A DNA stretch of 7,822 bases from an uncultured Burkholderiales bacterium. GTDB taxonomy: Bacteria > Pseudomonadota > Gammaproteobacteria > Burkholderiales > Burkholderiaceae_C. Made by a program: the position numbers and the translations under genes. Numbering within the stretch: the first letter of the stretch is position 1; every line of letters starts with the position of its first letter. A model generated the notes under the pieces. It had not been told where the DNA came from. It saw only the letters and a program-made list of their open reading frames with translations, and did no database searches. Shown here one piece after another: positions 1-5,238 of this stretch. Where the stretch lies: positions 1 to 7,822 of the forward strand of contig CAJBLW010000045.1 in the NCBI GenBank assembly GCA_903953985.1, written 5' to 3'.

Positions 1-890
1 AGGCCGGGGGCTTCGTAGATGCCGCGGCTCTTGGCTTCGATGATGCGGTTTTCAATCTGGTCGCTCATGCCCAGACCGTGGCGGCCGCCGATTTCATTGG
101 CTTTGAGGAACAGTTCCACCGGGTCGGCGTATTCCACGCCGTTCAGGGCCACGGGCATGCCTTCTTCAAAGCGCACGCTCACTTCTTCGGCCTTGACCTC
201 GACTTCAGGCTTCCAGAACGCCACACCCATGATGGGGTTGACAATCTTCATGCCGCTTTGCAGGCTTTCCAGGTCCTTGGCTTCGTGGGTCGCGCCCAGC
301 ATGTTGCTGTCGGTGGAGTAGGCCTTTTCGGCGCTCATCTTGTAGCCAAAACCGTTGGCGGTCATGAAAGCACTCATTTCGGCGCGGCCACCCAGCTCGT
401 CGATGAACAGCTGGTCGAGCCAAGGCTTGTAGATCTTGAGGCTTGGGTTGGTCAGCAGGCCATAGCGGTAAAAGCGCTCGATGTCGTTTCCCTTGAAGGT
501 ACTGCCGTCGCCCCAGATGTTGACGTCGTCTTGCTTCATGGCCGCCACCAGCATGGTGCCGGTGACTGCCCGGCCCAGCGGCGTGGTGTTGAAGTAGGTG
601 ATGCCGCCTGTGGAGATGTGGAAAGCGCCGCTCTGGATGGCGGCAATGCCTTCGTAGGCCAGTTGGGTGCAGCAGTCGACCAGTCGGGCTTTTTCTGCGC
701 CGTATTCCATCGCCTTGCGGGGAATCTCGTTGTAGTCGGCTTCGTCTGGCTGGCCCAGGTTGGCGGTGTAGGCGTAGGGCAGGGCGCCCTTTTGCTTCAT
801 CCACAGCAGGGCAGCAGACGTGTCCAAGCCGCCGGAGAAGGCGATGCCGACTTTTTGCCCTTTGGGCAGGTTTTGCAGGATGGTGCTCAT
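1..890 (-). CDS. argG: Argininosuccinate synthase, partial (C-terminus beyond left edge)
   Basis: Cytoplasmic enzyme of arginine synthesis. It joins citrulline and aspartate with ATP to give argininosuccinate, AMP and pyrophosphate. I translated the minus strand from the ATG at 890 down to base 3 and found 296 codons with no stop or frameshift. The ATP-pyrophosphatase motif AFSGGLDTS lies at about residues 17-25. It is followed by AYTANLGQPDE, NTTPLGRAVTGTM, DGSTFKGNDIERFYRYG and, near the edge, GGRHGLGMSDQIENRIIEAK. These blocks match the long E. coli-type ArgG (about 447 residues), not the shorter class, so roughly 150 residues are missing on the left. The start is fixed by the universal N-terminal block; upstream there is no clear Shine-Dalgarno sequence. 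It lies 17 bases after the ppnP stop on the same strand, so translation from a shared ppnP–argG mRNA is likely. Identification is very secure. Confidence 0.98.
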   Translation of the reverse strand, partial: MSTILQNLPKGQKVGIAFSGGLDTSAALLWMKQKGALPYAYTANLGQPDEADYNEIPRKAMEYGAEKARLVDCCTQLAYEGIAAIQSGAFHISTGGITYFNTTPLGRAVTGTMLVAAMKQDDVNIWGDGSTFKGNDIERFYRYGLLTNPSLKIYKPWLDQLFIDELGGRAEMSAFMTANGFGYKMSAEKAYSTDSNMLGATHEAKDLESLQSGMKIVNPIMGVAFWKPEVEVKAEEVSVRFEEGMPVALNGVEYADPVELFLKANEIGGRHGLGMSDQIENRIIEAKSRGIYEAPG

Positions 891-907
891 AGCGTTTCGT
901 TCGGGAA

Positions 908-1225
908 TCAACCGAAGTGGCAAATGTAGTGGTAGGCCTCGGTCACGCGGATTTCGAACTTGGAGTTACCAGGAATGCTGAATTCTTCGCCTGAACTGGA
1001 CTTGACCCATTCGCTGCTGCCGTCAAGCTTGTATTCGCAGGAGCCGCCCACGCATTCCATGATCTCTGGGGCGCCGGTGTTGAAAGTCAAGGTGGAGGGC
1101 AAGATCACGCCCACCGACAGCTTGGTGCCATCGGCCAGGGTCAGGCCATGGCTGACGCATTTGCCGTCAAAGTAAACATTGGCTTGGGTGTTGACGGAGA
1201 CGCCGTCGATGGTTTGGGTGGTCAT
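908..1225 (-). CDS. ppnP: Pyrimidine/purine nucleoside phosphorylase (YaiE/DUF1255 family)
   Basis: A protein of 105 residues resembling E. coli PpnP (YaiE, 94 residues), a small one-domain cupin. The family splits purine and pyrimidine nucleosides with phosphate into free base and ribose-1-phosphate, a salvage reaction in the cytoplasm. Visible family blocks are NVYFDGKCVSHG (residues 16-27), LSVGVILP (36-43), TFNTGAPEIMECVGG (47-61), FSIPGNSKFEI (82-92) and YICHF at the C-terminus (100-104). The ATG at 1225 is chosen because family similarity begins about 15 residues later. The only upstream in-frame ATG (1303) would place coding sequence across an intrinsic terminator hairpin. No Shine-Dalgarno is visible before 1225, and a promoter-like pair ends 8 bases before the ATG, so the mRNA may be almost leaderless. 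argG follows after 17 bases. The family is clear; activity in this organism is inferred. Confidence 0.93.
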   Translation of the reverse strand: MTTQTIDGVSVNTQANVYFDGKCVSHGLTLADGTKLSVGVILPSTLTFNTGAPEIMECVGGSCEYKLDGSSEWVKSSSGEEFSIPGNSKFEIRVTEAYHYICHFG

Positions 1226-1233
1226 GGGTGATG

Positions 1234-1263
1234 ATTCAAAGGGGCGGGTCCATCCCGCGTCAA
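1234..1263 (-). promoter_or_regulatory. Candidate sigma70-type promoter for ppnP–argG
   Basis: On the minus strand TTGACG (1263-1258, 5 of 6 to the -35 consensus) is followed by an 18-base spacer and TTGAAT (1239-1234, 4 of 6 to the -10 consensus). The -10 element ends 8 bases before the ppnP ATG. A usual start site would fall at about 1228-1226, leaving a leader of only a few bases. This agrees with the missing Shine-Dalgarno. The spacer holds a small dyad (GCGGG / CCCGC, 1244-1258). The -35 element lies only a few bases past the T-run of the upstream terminator. This is a pattern match only. Confidence 0.45.
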
Positions 1264-1266
1264 TGG

Positions 1267-1290
1267 AAAAGGGCGTCTTCAGACGCCCTT
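1267..1290 (-). terminator. Intrinsic terminator downstream of the glycine-zipper gene
   Basis: The arms AAGGGCGTCT (1269-1278) and AGACGCCCTT (1281-1290) are perfect reverse complements, giving a 10-base-pair stem (or 9 with a tetraloop). On the minus strand the hairpin ends in TTTT (1270-1267), partly within the stem, and is followed by CC. It sits about 80 bases past the stop of the glycine-zipper gene at 1369 and just ahead of the ppnP promoter region, so it should separate the two units. On the plus strand there is no T-run, so it reads as a minus-strand terminator. Confidence 0.8.
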
Positions 1291-1324
1291 GGTGGCCGGT
1301 CAATCCGCCATTTTAGGCCAGACG

Positions 1325-1346
1325 GCCGATCCGATCTGGGATCGGC
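1325..1346. repeat. Perfect 8-bp inverted repeat of unknown role
   Basis: GCCGATCC (1325-1332) and GGATCGGC (1339-1346) are exact reverse complements around a 6-base loop. It lies 22 bases past the stop of the glycine-zipper gene and before the stronger terminator at 1267-1290. No T-run follows on either strand, so it is not a standard terminator. It may be a 3'-end stem that protects the mRNA, or a protein-binding dyad. A shorter GGCC/GGCC dyad (1316-1327) overlaps its left edge. Confidence 0.5.
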
Positions 1347-1368
1347 AGTGAGCGGTGATCAGGGGCTT

Positions 1369-2028
1369 TCAGCGCCACTGGCCGTAGCCGTGGCGGCGGC
1401 TGTGAACGTAGCCATTGTTCCAGCCCAAACCCAAATGAATGTTGGTGTGGACCGGGGGGTAGCTGCGGTAAACCGGGGTGGGTACGTACACCACACGGGA
1501 TTCTGAGATGACGGGTGCTTGCACGGTGGTTGTGGCCACCACCGTATCCGTGGGCGCTGTAGACAAGGGCGGGGCGATGGGGGTAACTTGTAACTGGATG
1601 GTGGGGCCTGGGTCTTGCGGCAGTTGCACGCTGTATTGCTTGCCAGCGTATTCATACACCACGTTGTAACCGCTCAAGCGGTTTTCGTAAACGGTCTGGG
1701 TCGTGCAAGTGGTTTGATTTTGAATCTGACTGCCAGGATTCTCGATGCGGTCGCCCAAGATGGCGCCACCCATGAAGCCGGCAACGGTGGCCAAGGCTCG
1801 GCCCGAGCCGCCCCCGATTTGGTTGCCGACCGTAGCACCGGCGATGGCACCCATCAGGGCCCCTGCGCCGGATGTGGTGTTTTGCACGGCCACAGGGGTT
1901 TGCGTGCAGGTTTGACGTGGCACGGCGACTTGTTGGTACACCGCGGTGCGCGAGATCACTTGGCCGACTTCCTGGGCCTGCGTCAGACCGGTGGCTAACA
2001 GTAAAAGTGTGGTCGTCAGGGTTTTCAT
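1369..2028 (-). CDS. Exported glycine-zipper 2TM domain protein
   Basis: A protein of 219 residues. Residues 1-18 form a Sec signal peptide (basic start, leucine-rich core, cleavage likely after TQA before QE). There is no cysteine at the cleavage site, so it is not an obvious lipoprotein, unlike SlyB or the rickettsial 17-kDa antigen that share the domain. Residues 54-93 carry alternating small residues (GALMGAIAGATVG, then VAGFMGGAILG), the pattern of a glycine-zipper two-helix membrane segment. A stretch with one of the two mature cysteines follows (Cys41, Cys108), then a Pro/Thr/Val-rich region (129-172) and a Tyr/His/Arg-rich C-terminus. The ATG at 2028 is chosen because it begins the signal peptide and has GGAG nine bases upstream; an in-frame ATG at 2220 would run over non-coding sequence. 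The family is linked to envelope integrity, but the function here is unknown. It seems to be a single-gene unit. Confidence 0.88.
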   Translation of the reverse strand: MKTLTTTLLLLATGLTQAQEVGQVISRTAVYQQVAVPRQTCTQTPVAVQNTTSGAGALMGAIAGATVGNQIGGGSGRALATVAGFMGGAILGDRIENPGSQIQNQTTCTTQTVYENRLSGYNVVYEYAGKQYSVQLPQDPGPTIQLQVTPIAPPLSTAPTDTVVATTTVQAPVISESRVVYVPTPVYRSYPPVHTNIHLGLGWNNGYVHSRRHGYGQWR

Positions 2029-2079
2029 GATCGGTTTCTCCGTCAAATCAATGTGAACGAGTTTAGCGGTGGATGCTGG

Positions 2080-2085
2080 GTTATA
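2080..2085 (-). promoter_or_regulatory. Candidate -10 element for the glycine-zipper gene
   Basis: The 179-base gap 2029-2207 is the likely promoter region of the glycine-zipper gene. On the minus strand it contains TATAAC (2085-2080, 5 of 6 to consensus), 51 bases before the ATG at 2028. I see no good -35 hexamer at 16-18 bases upstream, so either the promoter needs an activator or this match is chance. The Shine-Dalgarno GGAG nearer the ATG is clear. Confidence 0.3.
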
Positions 2086-2130
2086 TGTGGCTGTCAGGTA
2101 AAGATGATGCCGTTTTTTCGGTATGGGCGG

Positions 2131-2155
2131 CGAGAAGAAGGCCGCGTGCGCGGCC
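2131..2155 (-). terminator. Probable intrinsic terminator of the yffB-like gene
   Basis: GGCCGCG (2140-2146) and CGCGGCC (2149-2155) form a perfect 7-bp, all-GC stem with a 2-base loop (4 if the closing pair is open). On the minus strand it is followed by TTCTTCTCG, a pyrimidine-rich but imperfect T-tract. It lies about 53 bases past the yffB-like stop at 2208, a fitting place for a terminator. It is weaker than the one at 1267-1290 because the tract is interrupted by C. Confidence 0.5.
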
Positions 2156-2207
2156 AGCGCAGGGTACCAAGGCCGTTCATCGGTCACCAAAGACCACGTG
2201 TTTTCTC

Positions 2208-2552
2208 TCAGGCAGGCCATTGGTCAGGCGAAAAGCCCACAGTGACCCGACCCGAGGGCCAGGCAATGACCGGCCGTTTGATGGTGCTGGCGTGCACCAG
2301 CATGACTTGTTTGGCACTTTCGCTGCCCGTCACGCCCGCTTGCACGGCGGCTTCCAGCTTGCGCCAGCTTGTGCCTTTCCGGTTGAGCAGGGTTTCCCAG
2401 CCCACAGCGGTCAGCCAGGCGTTCAGCTCAGCTTCGGGCACGCCTTGTTTTTTAAAATCGTGAAAGACCGCGTTCAAGCCGTGATCGGCCAGCCAGGTGC
2501 GGGCTTTTTTGACGGTGTCGCAGTTGGGAATGCCGTAAACAATGGGGTCCAT
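2208..2552 (-). CDS. yffB: ArsC/Spx-family thioredoxin-fold protein, YffB type
   Basis: A cytoplasmic protein of 114 residues, close to the usual length for E. coli YffB. Conserved blocks are VYGIPNCDTVKKARTWL (residues 5-21), FHDFKKQG (30-37), GWETLLNRKGTSWRKL (51-66) and IKRPVIAW (91-98). The single N-terminal cysteine (Cys11) occupies the place of the active-site cysteine of ArsC arsenate reductase. It is followed by DT and has no second CXXC cysteine; arginines at 58, 64 and 93 are the ligand-type basic positions. Databases often label such proteins arsenate reductase, but YffB-type members are thought to use glutathione in thiol chemistry, and an arsenate role is not supported here because no other ars gene is present. 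The ATG at 2552 starts directly on the first beta strand; no Shine-Dalgarno is visible. It is divergent from folC across 50 bases. Confidence 0.88.
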   Translation of the reverse strand: MDPIVYGIPNCDTVKKARTWLADHGLNAVFHDFKKQGVPEAELNAWLTAVGWETLLNRKGTSWRKLEAAVQAGVTGSESAKQVMLVHASTIKRPVIAWPSGRVTVGFSPDQWPA

Positions 2553-2602
2553 GGTGCTTTGACGAAGTTAAATGTGACAAGACTGGGCGACAATCGCCGC
2601 CT
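2553..2602. promoter_or_regulatory. Divergent promoter region between the yffB-like gene and folC
   Basis: Both genes start at the edges of this 50-base gap, so promoters must lie here or inside the opposite gene. On the plus strand TTGACG (2559-2564) resembles a -35 element, but no good -10 follows at 16-18 bases; GACAAT (2589-2594) is too far. On the minus strand TTGTCG (2593-2588) with a 17-base spacer to TAACTT (2570-2565) is a weak pair. A 5-bp dyad, GGCGA/TCGCC, lies at 2586-2598 just before folC. No PurR-like palindrome is seen. The promoter function is inferred from gene orientation. Confidence 0.45.
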
Positions 2603-3892
2603 ATGAAGACTCTACAGGAATGGCTCGACTGGTGCGAGCAGTTACACCCCGTGGCCATTGACATGGGGCTGGACCGCGTGAAAACCGTGGCCAGCCGCCT
2701 GGACCTGCGTTTTGACTGTCCGGTGATCACCGTGGCCGGCACCAACGGCAAGGGCTCGACCTGCGCCATGCTGGAGGCGGTGTTGCTGCAGGCGGGTTAC
2801 CGCACGGGCGTTTACACCTCGCCGCACCTGGTGCATTTTGAAGAACGCTGCCGCCTGCACGGCGAGTCTGCATCGGCCGAGGCCTTTGCTCAAGCGTTTG
2901 CCGCCGTTGAGGCTGTGCGCGGCGATGTCAGCCTGACCTATTTCGAGTTCAGCACCCTGGCCATCCTGCGCCTGATGGCGCAGGCCCATTTGGACGTGGC
3001 CATTTTGGAAGTGGGTTTGGGCGGGCGGCTGGACGCGGTCAACATCATCGACGCCGATTGCGCGGTGATCACCAGCATCGATCTGGACCACATGGCCATT
3101 TTGGGCAAGGACCGCGAGAGCATAGGTTTTGAGAAGGCGGGCATCATGCGAGCCGGGCGACCGGTGATCGTGAGTGACCCGGTGCCGCCGCAAAGCGTGA
3201 TCGATCAAGCCGCGGCCATAGGGGCCGAGCTTTGGTTGTTTGGCAGGGATTTCAATTTTTCGGGCGATAAGCAACAGTGGGCTTGGGCGGGGCGCGATCG
3301 CCGCTACAGCGGCATGGCCTACCCGGCCCTGCGTGGGGCAAATCAACTGCTCAACGCCTCGGGCGTGCTGGCCGCGCTGGAAGCCTTGCGTCAGCGTATT
3401 CCCATCACCGCCCAGGCGGTGCGCAACGGTCTGGCCATGGTGGAGTTGCCCGGGCGCTTTCAGATCGTGCCGGGGCAGCCGGTTTTGGTGCTGGACGTGG
3501 CACACAACCCGCATTCGGTGGCCGCGCTGGCGGCCAACCTGGACGCCATGGGTTTTTATCCCACCACCCACGCGGTCTTTGGGGCCATGGCCGACAAAGA
3601 CCTGCTGCCCATGCTGCAAAAGGTCAACCCGATGGTGGATAAATGGTATTTCACCGATTTGCCCTTGCCCCGCGCCGCCAAAGCGGCCGACTTACAACAG
3701 GCTTGGCAGGCACAAAACACCCGCACCGACACCGCTTCGAGCGTGCATGCCAACCCCATGCAGGCCCTGCAGGCGGCCATCGAAGCAGCAGACCCGGCTG
3801 ATAGAATCGTCGTCTTTGGCTCCTTCTATACCGTGGGCGGTGTTTTGAAAGACGGCATCCCGCGTCTGCAAGCCAAACACCTCAGCCCCTGA
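2603..3892 (+). CDS. folC: Bifunctional folylpolyglutamate synthase / dihydrofolate synthase
   Basis: Cytoplasmic Mur-ligase-like enzyme that adds glutamate to dihydropteroate (making dihydrofolate) and extends the glutamate tail of folates, with ATP. Length is 429 residues against about 422 in E. coli. Motifs in order: P-loop GTNGKGST (46-53); TSPHL (72-76) of the folate-binding loop; EVGLGGRLDAVN (136-147); DLDHMAILG (160-168) with a magnesium-binding histidine; FEKAGI (176-181), where Lys178 matches the carbamylated lysine of the family; and DVAHNPHS (298-305) in the C-terminal glutamate-ligase domain. No key residue is missing. The ATG at 2603 fits the family N-terminus, but no Shine-Dalgarno is visible. 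It heads a plus-strand unit, 9 bases before the SPOR gene. In Pseudomonas and many betaproteobacteria accD lies directly upstream; here a divergent yffB-like gene is found instead. Confidence 0.97.
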   Translation: MKTLQEWLDWCEQLHPVAIDMGLDRVKTVASRLDLRFDCPVITVAGTNGKGSTCAMLEAVLLQAGYRTGVYTSPHLVHFEERCRLHGESASAEAFAQAFAAVEAVRGDVSLTYFEFSTLAILRLMAQAHLDVAILEVGLGGRLDAVNIIDADCAVITSIDLDHMAILGKDRESIGFEKAGIMRAGRPVIVSDPVPPQSVIDQAAAIGAELWLFGRDFNFSGDKQQWAWAGRDRRYSGMAYPALRGANQLLNASGVLAALEALRQRIPITAQAVRNGLAMVELPGRFQIVPGQPVLVLDVAHNPHSVAALAANLDAMGFYPTTHAVFGAMADKDLLPMLQKVNPMVDKWYFTDLPLPRAAKAADLQQAWQAQNTRTDTASSVHANPMQALQAAIEAADPADRIVVFGSFYTVGGVLKDGIPRLQAKHLSP

Positions 3893-3901
3893 GCACCTGC
3901 C

Positions 3902-4702
3902 ATGGCGTTTTTCAAGTTCCGTTTTCCGGGTCAAGCGGCCTCTTCTCCAGCCTCGGCCGAAACGGTCGCTTCCGGATCTGGCGAGAGCGTGGAGTTGTTG
4001 CGTCGACGCGCCCGCCATCGCCTGATCGGTGCCGTGGTCTTGGTCCTGCTCGCCGTGGTTGGCTTCCCATTGATATTCGACACGCAGCCGCGACCCGTGG
4101 CGGTGGACACCCCGATACTGATTCCGGATCGTCCCACCAATGCCTCATCGAAAGTCACTCCTGCCCTGTCTGCGGATACCAACCCTGCCAAACCCTTGTT
4201 GCCCGATGCCAAACCTTTGCCCGCGCAAGAGGGGTTGGATGCGAAAGAAGAAGTGGTTCAAACCACCAAGCCCGCGCGTGCGGATGATCCCAAGCAAGCT
4301 CAAGAGCCCTTAGGCCAACCGGTTGAGGTTTCGTCCAAGCCGCCTGAGGCCAAGGCCGAAGTCAAATCCGTACCCAACAAAACCGACAACTCAGAGCCCG
4401 CGGCCAAGCCCAAAGACGACGGCAACAAAGCCAGGGCGTTGCTGGATGGCAAGCCCCCTGAAGCTGGGGGCGAACGGCATGTGGTTCAGGTGGGCGCCTT
4501 CAGTGACCTGGCCAAGGTTCGTGAAGTGCGCCGCAAGTTGGAGCAGGCGGGGTTGAGCACCTTCACCCAGGTGGTGGATGGCAAAGATGGCAAAACCACT
4601 ACTCGGGTTCGATTGGGGCCATTCAGTAACCGAGACGAGGCTGAAAAAGCGGCTGCCAAGGTTCGCAAACTCGATTTGCCAGCGGCCATCTTGAGGATCT
4701 GA
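3902..4702 (+). CDS. dedD: SPOR-domain inner-membrane protein, DedD-like
   Basis: A 266-residue bitopic membrane protein. A short basic cytoplasmic part (RRRARHR, 34-40) precedes one membrane helix (about 41-59). A low-complexity periplasmic linker rich in Pro, Lys, Ala and Glu (about 62-188) follows, then a C-terminal SPOR domain (about 192-266). The SPOR domain has the expected VVQVGAFSDLAKV start, a KLEQAG helix, RVRLGPFSNRDEAEKA and the final AAILRI strand. SPOR domains bind peptidoglycan strands stripped of stem peptides at the division septum; E. coli DedD is the member encoded between folC and cvpA and helps constriction. The symbol rests on this architecture and position, because the linker is not conserved. 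It lies 9 bases after folC, and cvpA starts one base after its stop, which suggests translational coupling. Confidence 0.92.
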   Translation: MAFFKFRFPGQAASSPASAETVASGSGESVELLRRRARHRLIGAVVLVLLAVVGFPLIFDTQPRPVAVDTPILIPDRPTNASSKVTPALSADTNPAKPLLPDAKPLPAQEGLDAKEEVVQTTKPARADDPKQAQEPLGQPVEVSSKPPEAKAEVKSVPNKTDNSEPAAKPKDDGNKARALLDGKPPEAGGERHVVQVGAFSDLAKVREVRRKLEQAGLSTFTQVVDGKDGKTTTRVRLGPFSNRDEAEKAAAKVRKLDLPAAILRI

Positions 4703-4703
4703 C

Positions 4704-5198
4704 ATGGCCATAGCCCTGACCGACTGGATTTTGTTGGCCGTTTTGATGGCCTCCATGTTGGTGGGGTTGTGGCGCGGCTTGGTTTACGAGGTGTTGTCCC
4801 TGGCCGGGTGGCTGGCTGCCTTCATCCTGGCGCAGTGGTTGGCCGCCGATGCCGTGGCATTTTTACCTTTTCTCAAAGAAGCCGCAGCCCAGGTGCAGCA
4901 CGCGGTGGCATTTGCCCTGGTGTTTGTCGCAGCCTTGTTTGCGGCCGGCTTGGTGTCCTGGCTGGTCAAAAAACTGGTTGAAACCGTGGGTTTGCGACCC
5001 GTAGACCGAGCGCTCGGCGGGATTTTTGGCTTGGCGCGCGGCGTGGTGCTGTTGTTGGCCTTGACGGTGGTCCTGCAGTTGCTGGGTTTGTCTAAAGAAG
5101 ATGGGTGGCGGGGTGCTGTGGGCCCGGCCTGGTTGGACCTCACGCTCAAGGGCCTCAAGCCTTTGCTGCCGCAGGCTTTGGTAGATTATTTGCCTTGA
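4704..5198 (+). CDS. cvpA: CvpA family inner-membrane protein
   Basis: A 164-residue protein, near the usual CvpA length (162 in E. coli). It has four hydrophobic segments at about 5-21, 28-47, 66-88 and 107-127. The N-terminal pattern DWILLAVLMASMLVGLWRGL with the following EVLSLAGW is the family signature, and RPVDRALGGIFGLARG (98-113) precedes the last helix. CvpA was named for its need in colicin V export in E. coli; its general role, probably in envelope upkeep, is not well defined. GAGG lies 7 bases before the ATG, inside the end of the SPOR gene, whose stop is one base upstream, so coupling is likely. purF follows after 40 bases, the classic cvpA–purF pairing. Confidence 0.95.
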   Translation: MAIALTDWILLAVLMASMLVGLWRGLVYEVLSLAGWLAAFILAQWLAADAVAFLPFLKEAAAQVQHAVAFALVFVAALFAAGLVSWLVKKLVETVGLRPVDRALGGIFGLARGVVLLLALTVVLQLLGLSKEDGWRGAVGPAWLDLTLKGLKPLLPQALVDYLP

Positions 5199-5238
5199 AT
5201 ATTTTCGGGCGCATCGATTTTTTGAACGGATTGAAAGT

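Noticed and set aside
78..929. A 283-codon plus-strand open frame opposite argG
   Set aside because: argG on the other strand is intact and highly conserved. The antisense frame has no family features and is a by-product of GC-rich codon use.
1273..1282. Near match (9 of 10) to the Neisseria DNA uptake sequence inside the terminator stem
   Set aside because: One imperfect copy within a GC-rich hairpin is expected by chance, and the other genes do not point to Neisseriaceae. Only many genome-wide copies would change this.
908..1303. A longer ppnP start at 1303 (131 residues)
   Set aside because: The extra residues would be encoded by the terminator hairpin and promoter region and have no counterpart in the family.
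1369..2220. A longer start at 2220 for the glycine-zipper gene (283 residues)
   Set aside because: It would bury the signal peptide 64 residues inside the protein and read through the probable yffB terminator; the ATG at 2028 has a good GGAG.
2208..2552. Arsenic-resistance locus suggested by the ArsC-family gene
   Set aside because: There is no arsR, arsB or acr3 gene nearby, and the motifs fit YffB better than true ArsC.
2073..2606. A 177-codon plus-strand frame across the yffB-like gene and its downstream gap
   Set aside because: It opposes a gene with clear family motifs, crosses a terminator-like hairpin, and shows no domain.
2642..3619. A 325-codon minus-strand open frame opposite folC
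   Set aside because: It lies wholly inside the well-supported folC gene, with a His/Gln/Arg-rich composition typical of reverse-strand shadows and no recognisable domain.
3962..4470. Repetitive-looking Pro/Lys/Ala coding stretch in the SPOR gene as a possible tandem repeat
   Set aside because: No unit repeats exactly; it is the usual low-complexity periplasmic linker of DedD/FtsN-like proteins.
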